Assembly (NCBI GenBank): GCA_946415645.1
Contig: CAMKTJ010000014.1
Location: 1-55,680 of the forward strand
Source of the DNA: an uncultured Prevotellaceae bacterium
GTDB lineage: Bacteria; Bacteroidota; Bacteroidia; Bacteroidales; Bacteroidaceae
Direction: 5' to 3'
Length of the DNA: 55,680 nt
Shown here piece after piece: positions 10,320 through 18,732 of this stretch (its first letter is position 1; the number at the start of each line of letters is the position of its first letter). The translations under genes were made by a program, and so were the position numbers. The notes under the pieces were generated by a model. That model was not told the DNA's origin, did not search any database, and worked only from the letters and a program-made list of their open reading frames with translations.

Positions 10320-12482
10320 CATTTCTGAGAGGAACTTGATGCGAACAAGGCGGATTTCGGTCTCTGTGTAGTCCTCTCCCAGGGCATCCAGAGCCTCGTC
10401 TATATCATCTGTCTCGGACTCTTCCATGAAATAGTCATAGATGTCCTGCATGTCGTCCTCGTCCATTATATCCTCGATATAATAGTCGATGTTCAACTTG
10501 GTTCCGCTATAGACAATAGTCTCTATCTCGTCCAGCAGTTCTTCCATTGTCAGGCCCTTGGCCTTTGCAATATCTTCAAGAGCCAGCTTGCGGTCAATGC
10601 CTTCGATGATGCTGACTTTGTTCTTACTCTTGTTTACTACGGTACGGACACGCAGGTCCTCAAGGCGTTCTATTTCGTTCTCCTCGCAGTATTTTGCTAT
10701 CAGTTCGCAGAATTCCTTGCCATAGCGGGCGGCTTTTCCATCGCCTACACCCCTAATGTTCTTCAACTCGTCTATCGAGATGGGGTAGGTGGTTGCCATA
10801 TCCTCCAAAGAGGGGTCTTGGAAAATGACGTAGGGTGGAACGCCCTTCTTCTCTGCGATGCTCTTGCGGAGTGATTTCAGCATACTGAAGAGAACCTCGT
10901 CCAGTACGGCAGATTCACTGCCTGCGGGCTCCTCGTATTCGTCGAACTCGTTGTCCTTCGAGATCCAGAATTCAATGGGTTTGCGCATGAAGTTTCTGCC
11001 TTCGGCTGTGATTTTCAGCAGACCGTAGTTCTCCACTTCCTTCTCGATGTAACCGGAAATCATACCCTGACGGATTACAGCGTTCCAGAAGCTTGCTTCG
11101 TGCTTGTCGCCACAACCGAAGCAGTCCAGATCCTCGTGCCTGTGCGCGATAATCTCTTCTGTCTCGCGTCCTACCAGAATGTCAATAACATGGTTAACCT
11201 TGAAGTTGCACTTGATGGTGTCTATAACCTTCAGGGCCAGAAGCAGTTCGTCTGAAGCCTCCTGTTTCTCCTTCGGGTGCCTGCAGTTGTCGCAATTGCC
11301 GCAATTGTCGGGCTCGTATTCCTCTCCGAAGTAGTGAAGCAGGAATTTCCTTCGGCAGATAGAGGTCTCGGCATATGCAGATGTCTCCTGCAACAACTGA
11401 CGGCCGATATCCTGCTCGGCAACAGGTTTACCTTCCATGAACTTCTCCAGTTTACGCAAGTCCTTGGGAGAATAGAATGTCAGGCAATAGCCTTCGCCAC
11501 CGTCTCGTCCGGCACGACCTGTTTCCTGATAATAGCCCTCCAGGCTCTTGGGAATATCATAGTGAATGACGAAACGGACATCCGGCTTGTCAATTCCCAT
11601 ACCGAAGGCAATAGTGGCCACGATAACATCCAGGCGCTCCATCAGGAAGTCGTCCTGTGTCTCGCTTCTTACCTGCGACTCCATACCTGCATGGTAAGCA
11701 CGGGCGTTTATCTGGTTGGCACGCAGAATCTCTGCCAGTTCCTCCACTTTCTTGCGGCTTAGGCAGTAGATGATTCCGCTCTTGCCTTTATGCTGCATGA
11801 TGAAACGGATGATGTCCTTGTCTACATCCTTCGTCTTCGGGCGTACCTCATAATATAGATTGGGCCTGTTGAACGAACTCTTGAACTCCGTTGCGTCCAG
11901 CATTCCCAGATTCTTCTTTATGTCACCTCTTACCTTGTCTGTCGCCGTGGCTGTCAGGGCAATGATGGGAGCCTCGCCTATCTGGTTTACGATGGGACGG
12001 ATGCGGCGGTACTCAGGGCGGAAGTCATGGCCCCACTCTGAGATACAGTGAGCCTCGTCAACGGCATAGAATGAAATCTTGACGCTGGTCAGGAAGCTTA
12101 CGTTGTCGTCCTTTGTCAGTGATTCGGGAGCCACGTATAGCAACTTGGTTCTGCCTGCTTTTACATCTCGCTTGACGATGTCAATCTGAGTCTTTGTCAG
12201 AGAAGAGTTCAGGAAATGGGCTATACCGTCGTCTTCGCTGACCTGTCGGATGGCATCCACCTGGTTCTTCATCAAGGCAATAAGGGGAGATATAACGATT
12301 GCCGTTCCTTCCATCAGCAAGGCGGGCAATTGGTAACATAGAGACTTGCCTCCTCCAGTGGGCATCAGCACAAAGGTGTCGTGTCCTGCTAAAACATTTC
12401 GGATAATGGCTTCTTGGTCGCCTTTGAAGCAGTCAAAGCCGAAATAATGTTTCAGTTGTTCTGTCAGATTCAAATTCTCCAT
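10311..12482 (-). CDS. recQ: ATP-dependent DNA helicase RecQ
   Basis: A 3'-5' helicase of recombination and fork repair. The 723 residues show Walker A MPTGGGKSLCYQLPALL (about 40-56), the DEAH box DEAHCISEWGHDFRPEY, and motif VI QETGRAGRDG. A zinc-binding RQC region has cysteines in ETSICRRKFL and CGNCDNC, and an HRDC domain lies around 535-605. An acidic tail of about 100 residues makes it longer than the 609-residue E. coli enzyme. It has its own promoter and terminator, so it is probably monocistronic. Confidence 0.97.
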   Translation of the reverse strand: MENLNLTEQLKHYFGFDCFKGDQEAIIRNVLAGHDTFVLMPTGGGKSLCYQLPALLMEGTAIVISPLIALMKNQVDAIRQVSEDDGIAHFLNSSLTKTQIDIVKRDVKAGRTKLLYVAPESLTKDDNVSFLTSVKISFYAVDEAHCISEWGHDFRPEYRRIRPIVNQIGEAPIIALTATATDKVRGDIKKNLGMLDATEFKSSFNRPNLYYEVRPKTKDVDKDIIRFIMQHKGKSGIIYCLSRKKVEELAEILRANQINARAYHAGMESQVRSETQDDFLMERLDVIVATIAFGMGIDKPDVRFVIHYDIPKSLEGYYQETGRAGRDGGEGYCLTFYSPKDLRKLEKFMEGKPVAEQDIGRQLLQETSAYAETSICRRKFLLHYFGEEYEPDNCGNCDNCRHPKEKQEASDELLLALKVIDTIKCNFKVNHVIDILVGRETEEIIAHRHEDLDCFGCGDKHEASFWNAVIRQGMISGYIEKEVENYGLLKITAEGRNFMRKPIEFWISKDNEFDEYEEPAGSESAVLDEVLFSMLKSLRKSIAEKKGVPPYVIFQDPSLEDMATTYPISIDELKNIRGVGDGKAARYGKEFCELIAKYCEENEIERLEDLRVRTVVNKSKNKVSIIEGIDRKLALEDIAKAKGLTMEELLDEIETIVYSGTKLNIDYYIEDIMDEDDMQDIYDYFMEESETDDIDEALDALGEDYTETEIRLVRIKFLSEMAN

Positions 12483-12507
12483 ATTGTTTTATCTGCAAAT
12501 CTCCTTA

Positions 12508-12515
12508 CAAAGTTA
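12508..12515 (-). promoter_or_regulatory. Promoter -7 box of recQ
   Basis: TAACTTTG on the minus strand, 26 bases before the recQ start, fits TAnnTTTG. A TTTC lies about 20 bases upstream in place of TTTG. Confidence 0.65.
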
Positions 12516-12571
12516 TATTATTTTTTCAATACGAAACAAGTTTTTGGCCAATAAATTTGTCATTAGTAATC

Positions 12572-12611
12572 AAAAAAAATGGAAGAAACCTCTCCTGTTC
12601 CTTCCATTTTA
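12572..12611 (-). terminator. Terminator downstream of clpX
   Basis: On the minus strand AAATGGAAG pairs with CTTCCATTT across a 15-base loop and runs into eight T residues (12572-12579). It ends the tig-clpP-clpX transcript 18 bases after the clpX stop. Confidence 0.85.
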
Positions 12612-12628
12612 TCTATTTTTCTTTGTAA

Positions 12629-13858
12629 TTATGCTGTAAGATGGTGTGATTTCTCAATCTGCTTACGTGCATAATCTTCTGTTACTACAAAAGTCTTTTC
12701 CTTACCCGAGGGAGCATCATATTGTGCGTCTATCATTACAGCCTCCATAATGCTGCGCAGGCCTCTGGCGCCCAGTTTGTATTCCACAGCCTTGTCCACC
12801 ATGTACTCAAGGGCTTCCGGCTCGAAGGTCAGCTTGATGCCGTCCATCTCGAAAAGCTTTATCTGTTGCTTGACAAGTGAGTTCTTGGGCTCTGTGAGAA
12901 TATTGCGCAGGGCGGTGCGGTCAAGGGGATTCAGATAAGTAAGCACGGGCAGACGTCCGATTATCTCAGGGATAAGGCCGAAACTCTTCAGATCCTGTGG
13001 TACGATGTACTTCATAAGATCCTTAGAATCTATCTTCTGCTGATTCTGAACGCTGTTGTATCCTACTACGTGGGTGTTCAGTCGTTGTGCAATCTTCTTC
13101 TCTATACCGTCAAAGGCGCCACCGCAGATAAACAGAATGTTGCGGGTGTCCACATGGATGTAGTCCTGATCGGGGTGCTTTCTGCCGCCCTTTGGTGGAA
13201 CATTCACCATGGAACCTTCCAATAGCTTGAGCAATCCCTGCTGAACACCTTCGCCGCTCACGTCACGTGTGATGCTCGGGTTGTCGGACTTACGTGCAAT
13301 CTTGTCTATCTCGTCTATGAAGACAATGCCGCGTTCGGCAGCTTTTACGTCATAGTCGGCTACTTGAAGTAGGCGGCTCAAGATGCTCTCTACGTCCTCG
13401 CCCACATAACCGGCCTCGGTAAATACCGTAGCGTCAACAATGGTGAAGGGAACTTTCAGCAACTTGGCAATGGTTCTTGCCAAAAGGGTCTTGCCCGTTC
13501 CGGTAGAGCCTACCATAATCACATTGCTCTTCTCAATCTCCACGCCGTCATCGCCTTTCGTCTGTCCCAGTCTTTTGTAGTGATTATAGACAGAAACGGC
13601 CAAATATCGCTTGGCATCGTCCTGACCAATCACGTACTGGTCCAGATATTCCTTTATTTGCTTGGGCTTGGGGATGTCTTTTGTGCCGAAGTCGTTGGCA
13701 TGGTTGGAATCGCCATTAGCGATGTTCTCCTTTACTATCTGGTAAGCTTGTGTGGCACAGTCGCTGCAGATGTAGCCGTTGATTCCAGACAACAGTAGGG
13801 GCACATCCTTTTCAGAACGTCCACAGAAAGAACATGTGTTATATTTACGTGTTGCCAT
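12629..13858 (-). CDS. clpX: ATP-dependent Clp protease ATPase subunit ClpX
   Basis: AAA+ unfoldase that feeds substrates to ClpP. The 409 residues start with the Cys4 zinc finger ([10 protein letters not shown] and CSDCATQ), then Walker [16 protein letters not shown], the GYVGEDVES pore region, Walker [12 protein letters not shown] and sensor 2 [11 protein letters not shown]. It begins 3 bases after the clpP stop, so the pair is cotranscribed with trigger factor upstream, the usual tig-clpP-clpX order. Confidence 0.98.
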   Translation of the reverse strand: MATRKYNTCSFCGRSEKDVPLLLSGINGYICSDCATQAYQIVKENIANGDSNHANDFGTKDIPKPKQIKEYLDQYVIGQDDAKRYLAVSVYNHYKRLGQTKGDDGVEIEKSNVIMVGSTGTGKTLLARTIAKLLKVPFTIVDATVFTEAGYVGEDVESILSRLLQVADYDVKAAERGIVFIDEIDKIARKSDNPSITRDVSGEGVQQGLLKLLEGSMVNVPPKGGRKHPDQDYIHVDTRNILFICGGAFDGIEKKIAQRLNTHVVGYNSVQNQQKIDSKDLMKYIVPQDLKSFGLIPEIIGRLPVLTYLNPLDRTALRNILTEPKNSLVKQQIKLFEMDGIKLTFEPEALEYMVDKAVEYKLGARGLRSIMEAVMIDAQYDAPSGKEKTFVVTEDYARKQIEKSHHLTA

Positions 13859-13861
13859 TCC

Positions 13862-14530
13862 TTACTGTTTCTTAGCCAATACCTGATCTATCATACCATA
13901 CTCCTTAGCCTCCTGAGCTGTCATCCAGTAGTCGCGGTCGCTGTCGGCCCATACCTTGTCGAAGTCGGTGTGGGAGTGGTTGGCGATGATGGTGTAGAGT
14001 TCCTTCTTCAGCTTCTGGATCTCGCGGGCAGTAATCTCGATGTCGCTGGCCTGTCCCTGAGCACCACCCATCGGCTGGTGAATCATAACCCTGCTATGAG
14101 TCAACGCACTACGCTTACCCTCGGCACCGGCTACTAATAGTACGGCTGCCATGCTTGCTGCCATGCCTGTGCAGATGGTAGCTACATCGCTGCTGATGAA
14201 CTGCATGGTATCGTAGATGCCCAGTCCGGCATAAACGCTACCGCCGGGGCTGTTTATATAGATGCTAATATCCTTGCCAGGGTCAACGCTGTCCAGATAC
14301 AACAGCTGAGCCTGCAGGGTATTGGCGGTATAATCGTCAATCTGCGTACCCAAGAAAATGATACGGTCCATCATCAAACGGCTGAATACGTCCATCTGGG
14401 TAACGTTCAACTGACGTTCTTCCAGGATGTAGGGGTTCAGGTATTGGTTCTGTGCGCTTATCACGTCATCCAACACCATACTGTTCATACCCAGATGGCG
14501 AGTAGCGTATTTTTTGAAGTCGTTGTTCAT
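13862..14530 (-). CDS. clpP: ATP-dependent Clp protease proteolytic subunit
   Basis: Serine peptidase that forms a double-ring chamber with ClpX. The 222 residues contain the active serine in TGMAASMAA (Ser126) and the histidine in RVMIHQPMGG (His151), with the aspartate in the C-terminal third. The N-terminal 30 residues precede the usual ClpP core and may be a propeptide. It sits 99 bases after tig and 3 bases before clpX. Confidence 0.98.
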   Translation of the reverse strand: MNNDFKKYATRHLGMNSMVLDDVISAQNQYLNPYILEERQLNVTQMDVFSRLMMDRIIFLGTQIDDYTANTLQAQLLYLDSVDPGKDISIYINSPGGSVYAGLGIYDTMQFISSDVATICTGMAASMAAVLLVAGAEGKRSALTHSRVMIHQPMGGAQGQASDIEITAREIQKLKKELYTIIANHSHTDFDKVWADSDRDYWMTAQEAKEYGMIDQVLAKKQ

Positions 14531-14557
14531 TTTGGCATGTCTTTTTGTTAAGTGAAA

Positions 14558-14584
14558 TAGGGACGGCCCTTGGACCGCCCCCTA
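14558..14584. other. Hairpin in the clpP leader
   Basis: TAGGG and CGG pair with CCG and CCCTA across an 8-base loop, with small bulges. It lies about 28 bases upstream of the clpP ATG, between tig and clpP. No T-run follows on the minus strand, so it is better read as a processing or leader hairpin than a terminator. Confidence 0.35.
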
Positions 14585-14629
14585 TTATCTGATTATCGTT
14601 ATCCTTTGCTTAGTATGTAGGAAGGCGGA

Positions 14630-16045
14630 TTACTTCTTCTTGCTCTTGCTTTCCTTTGTTGCCTTGCTTTCCTTGCCTTCTTTGTTCTCCTTCTCGAAGA
14701 GCTTGTTGAACTCCTCCAGAGATACAGTCTTCTCGGTCAACTTAACGGTCTCCTTAGCCTTGGCAACAATCTTGCTCTCAACAGTGCGGGCAACCAGACC
14801 CTCAGCCTGCTGCTGGTTCTTCAGCATCTCGTTGGCGTAGTTGGTCAGTACATCCTCTGGCAGGTTAGTCATACCATACTGAGCGAACTGCATACGTGTG
14901 GCAGCCTTGGCTGTCTCCAGTACGTCGGCCTGCTCAACCTTCACCTCGAACTGATCAGAGAGCTGCTCCTTGATAAGGTGCCATGTCAACTCGTCCAGAC
15001 TGGGCTTGAAGTTCTCCTCGATGTATGCATCGTCCTTGTCTGTATTGTTCTGCTTCATGATGCGCTTCAGCATAGCCTCTGGATATTCCAACTCGCCGAT
15101 ACGCTTAACCAAGTAAGCGCGCAGGTCCTGAACAAACTTGTAGTCGCTGTCGGCAACGAAGCTCTTCTTCATGTCCTCAGCGATATGTGCGCGGAAGTCC
15201 TTCTCGTTCTTTACAACGCCTTCGCCCAGAACCTGGTCGAAGAGAGCCTGGTCAACAGCAGCAGCCTCAAAGCGGGTAATCTCTGTTACCTGGAAGCTGA
15301 AGTCAGCCTTCATCTTGGCAGCCTCTTCCTTGCTGATCTTCAGCAGGCTTGCCAACTCAACATCACTACCGTTGTATGCCTTGTAGGGGTTCAGTACGAT
15401 AACATCGTTAACCTTAGCGCCCTCGAACTTAGCCTTCTCGTCATCGTTCTTCATGTAGTTGGGCAGCATAACGGCGTTCTCAACCTGAATACCACCTTCC
15501 AGGGTGTTGCCCTTCTTGTCCAGCTGAGCCAAGATACCCTTCACCATGTCATTGCTCTGGTAGCTGTCAACCTTCTGGTACTGACCGCCACGCTGACAGT
15601 AAGCCTGAATCTGCTGGTCAACCATAGCATCGTCAACGTTGATGGTGTAGTAGTTCAGCTTATCCTTAGCTGTGAGCTTAGCATCGAACTCGGGAGCCAA
15701 TGCAATATCAAATGCGAAGGTGAACTCCTCCTGATTAGCAAAGTCAATGGCGGGAGTCTTCTCCTCGTTTGCCATAGGCTCGCCCAGGATGTTGACCTTC
15801 TGCTCACGGATGTACTTATAGAGCTCCTGACTCAAAATCTTATTTATCTCCTCTGCAAGAATTTCTGTACCGAAGCGCTTCTTCAGCAGGCCCATGGGAA
15901 CCTGGCCGGGACGGAAGCCTGGCATGTTAGCTTTCTTACGGAAGTCTTTCAGTGCTTTTTCAACTTTTTCTGCGTAATCTGATTTCTCAATCTTCATGGT
16001 GAGCAAAGCGCTCACTTTGTCTACGTTTTCGAATGAAATATTCAT
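14630..16045 (-). CDS. tig: Trigger factor, ribosome-associated chaperone
   Basis: Binds nascent chains at the ribosome exit. The 471-residue protein has the N-terminal ribosome-binding domain with the signature MPGFRPGQVPMGLLKKRFG (about 40-58), where the GFRxGxxP motif contacts L23. A weak central FKBP-like region and a long helical C-terminal chaperone domain follow. The tail is lysine-rich (SKATKESKSKKK). Bacteroidetes trigger factors diverge strongly in the FKBP part. First gene of tig-clpP-clpX. Confidence 0.93.
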   Translation of the reverse strand: MNISFENVDKVSALLTMKIEKSDYAEKVEKALKDFRKKANMPGFRPGQVPMGLLKKRFGTEILAEEINKILSQELYKYIREQKVNILGEPMANEEKTPAIDFANQEEFTFAFDIALAPEFDAKLTAKDKLNYYTINVDDAMVDQQIQAYCQRGGQYQKVDSYQSNDMVKGILAQLDKKGNTLEGGIQVENAVMLPNYMKNDDEKAKFEGAKVNDVIVLNPYKAYNGSDVELASLLKISKEEAAKMKADFSFQVTEITRFEAAAVDQALFDQVLGEGVVKNEKDFRAHIAEDMKKSFVADSDYKFVQDLRAYLVKRIGELEYPEAMLKRIMKQNNTDKDDAYIEENFKPSLDELTWHLIKEQLSDQFEVKVEQADVLETAKAATRMQFAQYGMTNLPEDVLTNYANEMLKNQQQAEGLVARTVESKIVAKAKETVKLTEKTVSLEEFNKLFEKENKEGKESKATKESKSKKK

Positions 16046-16088
16046 TGCCTATCTGTTAATAAATAATACCTCTTTTTAAAATTGCGTG

Positions 16089-16096
16089 CAAAGGTA
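16089..16096 (-). promoter_or_regulatory. Promoter -7 box of tig
   Basis: TACCTTTG on the minus strand, about 44 bases upstream of the tig ATG, matches TAnnTTTG. Likely drives tig-clpP-clpX. Confidence 0.6.
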
Positions 16097-16171
16097 CAAC
16101 AAATAATTTGTAATTCACAAGTCTGAATTCATAATTATTCTTTAATATACCTTATTTTATGCAAAGAGCCC

Positions 16172-16960
16172 TTACTCTGCCATGTTTCTTTCCTTGTCAA
16201 TGGCCTCAAAGTCCTTCATTCTCAGCACAAAGCTGTTGGTCAGATACTTTTCCTTGACAATGGGATTGGCAGCCAGCTCCTGTGGTTTTCCCTTGAAGAG
16301 AATCTGCCCTTCGAAGAGCATGTAGGCACGGTCTGTGATACAGAGTGTCTCCTCTACGTTGTGGTCTGTTATCAGCACGCCTATGTTACGCTGTTTCAGT
16401 TTCCAGACAATGTACTGGATGTCTTCCACGGCAATGGGGTCAACGCCGGCAAAAGGCTCGTCCAGCATGATGAACTTGGGGTCGATGGCCAGACAGCGTG
16501 CAATCTCCGTACGTCGGCGCTCGCCTCCCGAAAGGTGGTCACCCAGGTTCTTGCGTACCTTCTGCAGGCGGAACTCGCTGATGAGGCTCTCCAGTTTCTT
16601 GCGCTGTTCCTCTCGGGGCATGCCCGTCATCTCTAGTACGCTGGCGATGTTGTCCTCTACGCTCATCTTGCGGAATACGCTGGCCTCCTGTGCCAGATAG
16701 CCTATTCCAAGGCGGGCGCGCTGGTACACGGGCAGATTCGTTATCTCCTGTCCGCCCAGATAGATATGACCCGCGTTGGGCAGTACAAGTCCGGTGGTCA
16801 TGTAGAAAGAGGTGGTCTTTCCTGCACCATTAGGTCCTAGCAGTCCAACTATCTCGCCCTGCCTGACATTGAAGGTGACATTGTTTACCACCATGCGCTT
16901 GCCGTATATCTTCACAAGCCCTTCGCTTCTTAGCTCCAATACATCCTTTTCGCTGTCCAT
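16172..16960 (-). CDS. lptB: LPS export ABC transporter ATP-binding protein LptB
   Basis: ATPase that powers LPS extraction from the inner membrane by LptFG. The 262 residues include Walker [18 protein letters not shown]-loop [18 protein letters not shown], signature [15 protein letters not shown] and Walker [16 protein letters not shown], a closely LptB-like set. I start at ATG 16960 ([15 protein letters not shown]); the frame extends 37 codons upstream but crosses the promoter. Divergent from mlaE, so two lipid-transport units share one 111-base promoter region. Confidence 0.95.
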   Translation of the reverse strand: MDSEKDVLELRSEGLVKIYGKRMVVNNVTFNVRQGEIVGLLGPNGAGKTTSFYMTTGLVLPNAGHIYLGGQEITNLPVYQRARLGIGYLAQEASVFRKMSVEDNIASVLEMTGMPREEQRKKLESLISEFRLQKVRKNLGDHLSGGERRRTEIARCLAIDPKFIMLDEPFAGVDPIAVEDIQYIVWKLKQRNIGVLITDHNVEETLCITDRAYMLFEGQILFKGKPQELAANPIVKEKYLTNSFVLRMKDFEAIDKERNMAE

Positions 16961-16979
16961 CTTGGTACATTTTTCGGTG

Positions 16980-16987
16980 CAAAAGTA
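16980..16987 (-). promoter_or_regulatory. Promoter -7 box of lptB
   Basis: TACTTTTG on the minus strand, 20 bases before the lptB ATG, with TTG runs 16-22 bases upstream. Its position argues against the longer lptB reading frame. Confidence 0.65.
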
Positions 16988-17040
16988 CGAAAAAAGGCAA
17001 AAACAACAATCCTGAATAACGTTTTTTAGGATAAAATGCG

Positions 17041-17048
17041 TATTTTTG
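17041..17048 (+). promoter_or_regulatory. Promoter -7 box of mlaE
   Basis: TATTTTTG followed by CG, 24 bases upstream of the chosen mlaE start. A GAGGTGA ribosome-binding site follows at about 17060-17066. Confidence 0.65.
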
Positions 17049-17071
17049 CGACACAAAAAGAGGTGATTCAC

Positions 17072-17815
17072 ATGTTTATAGTCAATTTTCTGTCTGCTTT
17101 CGGACGCTACCTCATGCTTATGGGACGTACTTTCAGTCTTCCCGAGCGCTGGAGGATGTTCCTGAAGCAGTACGTCAAGGAGCTCACCCAGTTGGGTGTT
17201 GATTCCATAGGCATTGTTCTGCTTATCTCGTTCTTTATCGGAGCCGTTATCTGTATCCAGATTAAGCTGAACATTGCCAGTCCCTGGATGCCCAACTTTA
17301 CCACGGGCTATACCACACGTGAAATTATGGTGCTGGAGTTCTCTAGCAGTATTATGTGCCTTATTCTTTCCGGTAAGGTGGGTAGTAATATCGCCAGCGA
17401 GATTGGTACCATGCGTGTTACCCAGCAGATAGATGCCCTGGAGATTATGGGCGTCAACTCGGCCTCTTTCCTGATTTTACCTAAGATTATGGGGCTCATG
17501 ACTATGATTCCCTGTCTGGTGGTCTTCAGTATGGCAGCAGGATTTATAGGAGCCTACGCCAGTGCCCTTGTGGGTATTGTCTCTGTTGATGACCTGACTA
17601 TCGGACTCCAGCACGACTTCCGCCAGTGGTTCATCTGGATGTCAATGATAAAGAGTTTTGTCTTTGCCTTCATCATTGCCAGTGTCAGTTCCTTCTACGG
17701 CTATACAGTAGAGGGTGGATCGTTTGATGTAGGTAAGGCCAGCACCGATGCAGTGGTGCGCAGCAGCATGCTCATCCTCTTTGCTGATATCTTCTTAACG
17801 CCGTTACTATCGTAA
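17072..17815 (+). CDS. MlaE-family ABC permease
   Basis: Inner-membrane permease of a phospholipid/MCE transport system. The 247 residues contain several membrane segments and the MlaE core: [25 protein letters not shown]-type region [40 protein letters not shown] and [16 protein letters not shown] near the end. That IGTMRVTEQIDAL-type motif is diagnostic. I start at ATG 17072, after a GAGGTGA ribosome-binding site, because the longer frame begins upstream of the promoter. The ATPase gene follows; no MCE substrate-binding gene is next to it. Confidence 0.92.
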   Translation: MFIVNFLSAFGRYLMLMGRTFSLPERWRMFLKQYVKELTQLGVDSIGIVLLISFFIGAVICIQIKLNIASPWMPNFTTGYTTREIMVLEFSSSIMCLILSGKVGSNIASEIGTMRVTQQIDALEIMGVNSASFLILPKIMGLMTMIPCLVVFSMAAGFIGAYASALVGIVSVDDLTIGLQHDFRQWFIWMSMIKSFVFAFIIASVSSFYGYTVEGGSFDVGKASTDAVVRSSMLILFADIFLTPLLS

Positions 17816-17893
17816 GTGAAGAATGAAGATTGAAGAGTGAAGAATTTGCTGCCGCTGTGCTCGCTAACCGCTAACTCCTAACCGCTAACCGTT
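17816..17893. repeat. Two adjacent 7-base repeat arrays
   Basis: Directly after the permease stop are four units of (G/A/T)TGAAGA (17816-17843). After a 20-base gap come four units of CGCTAAC or its variant TCCTAAC (17864-17893), just before the ATPase gene. Both have exact 7-base period. Confidence 0.85.
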
Positions 17894-17898
17894 TTTAC

Positions 17899-18654
17899 AT
17901 GATAGAAATAAAACATTTATATAAGTCGTTCGAGGACAGAGAAGTCCTGAAGGATATCAATGCCGTCTTCCAGGAGGGTAAGACCAACCTAATCATCGGT
18001 CAGAGTGGTAGCGGTAAGACGGTGCTGATGAAGAACATTGTGGGACTCTTTCAGCCCGATAGGGGAGAGATTCTGTATGACGGACGTGACTTTGTTAAGA
18101 TGACCAAGCGCGAGAAAGTGCTTATTCGTCGGGAGATGGGTATGATATTCCAGAGTGCCGCTCTGTTCGACTCTATGTCTGTTCTTGAGAATGTGATGTT
18201 CCCTTTGGATATGTTCTCGGATAAGAACGAGGCTGACCGTATCAAGCGTGCTAAGTTCTGCCTGGACCGTGTGAATCTGGCTGGCGCCGAGGAGAAGTTC
18301 CCTGGTGAGATAAGCGGTGGTATGCAGAAGCGTGTGGCCATTGCCCGTGCTATAGCCCTTAACCCCAAGTATCTCTTCTGTGACGAGCCCAACTCAGGTC
18401 TCGACCCCAAGACCAGTCTGGTGATTGACGACCTCATCCATAGCATTACCGAGGAGTACAAGATGACCACTATCATCAACACCCACGACATGAACTCCGT
18501 AATGGGTATTGGCGAGAACATCATTTATATATGCGAGGGCCGTATGGAGTGGCAGGGCAATAAAGACCAAATTATGACCAGTACCAACGAGCGTCTCAAC
18601 TCCTTCATCTTTGCCAGTGACCTCTTCCGCAAAGTCAAAGAAGCTAACAGTTGA
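17899..18654 (+). CDS. MlaF-family ABC transporter ATPase
   Basis: ATPase partner of the upstream permease. The 251 residues have Walker A IIGQSGSGKTVLMKNIVG (about 33-50), Q-loop MIFQSAALFDSMSVLENV, signature ISGGMQKRVAIARAIA, Walker B LFCDEPNSGLDPKTS and the H-loop INTHDMNSV. The FQ-SALFDSMSV stretch and SGGMQKR are typical of MlaF rather than LptB. A repeat-filled 83-base gap separates it from the permease, but cotranscription is likely. Confidence 0.92.
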   Translation: MIEIKHLYKSFEDREVLKDINAVFQEGKTNLIIGQSGSGKTVLMKNIVGLFQPDRGEILYDGRDFVKMTKREKVLIRREMGMIFQSAALFDSMSVLENVMFPLDMFSDKNEADRIKRAKFCLDRVNLAGAEEKFPGEISGGMQKRVAIARAIALNPKYLFCDEPNSGLDPKTSLVIDDLIHSITEEYKMTTIINTHDMNSVMGIGENIIYICEGRMEWQGNKDQIMTSTNERLNSFIFASDLFRKVKEANS

Positions 18655-18669
18655 TTTTTTTTTCGTAGC

Positions 18670-18720
18670 ATACAGAAAGAAGGGAAGTCGCAATCCTGCA
18701 GCTTCCCTTCTTTCTTGTAT
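18670..18720. terminator. Hairpin between convergent genes
   Basis: An arm of about 18 bases around AGAAAGAAGGGAAG (18674-18687) pairs with CTTCCCTTCTTTCT (18702-18715) across 14 bases. It lies between the ATPase stop (plus) and the M16 peptidase stop (minus). The T-run on the plus strand precedes the hairpin rather than following it, so it is not a textbook terminator, but its position suits both directions. Confidence 0.6.
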
Positions 18721-18732
18721 CTCGCAAAGAAA

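Noticed and set aside
14978..15982. Open frame of 334 codons on the plus strand
   Set aside because: It is antisense to trigger factor, has leucine and valine repeats that mirror its codon bias, and shows no family motifs.
16961..17071. Longer lptB and mlaE starts in the shared gap
   Set aside because: Both extensions run through the other gene's promoter or their own -7 box.
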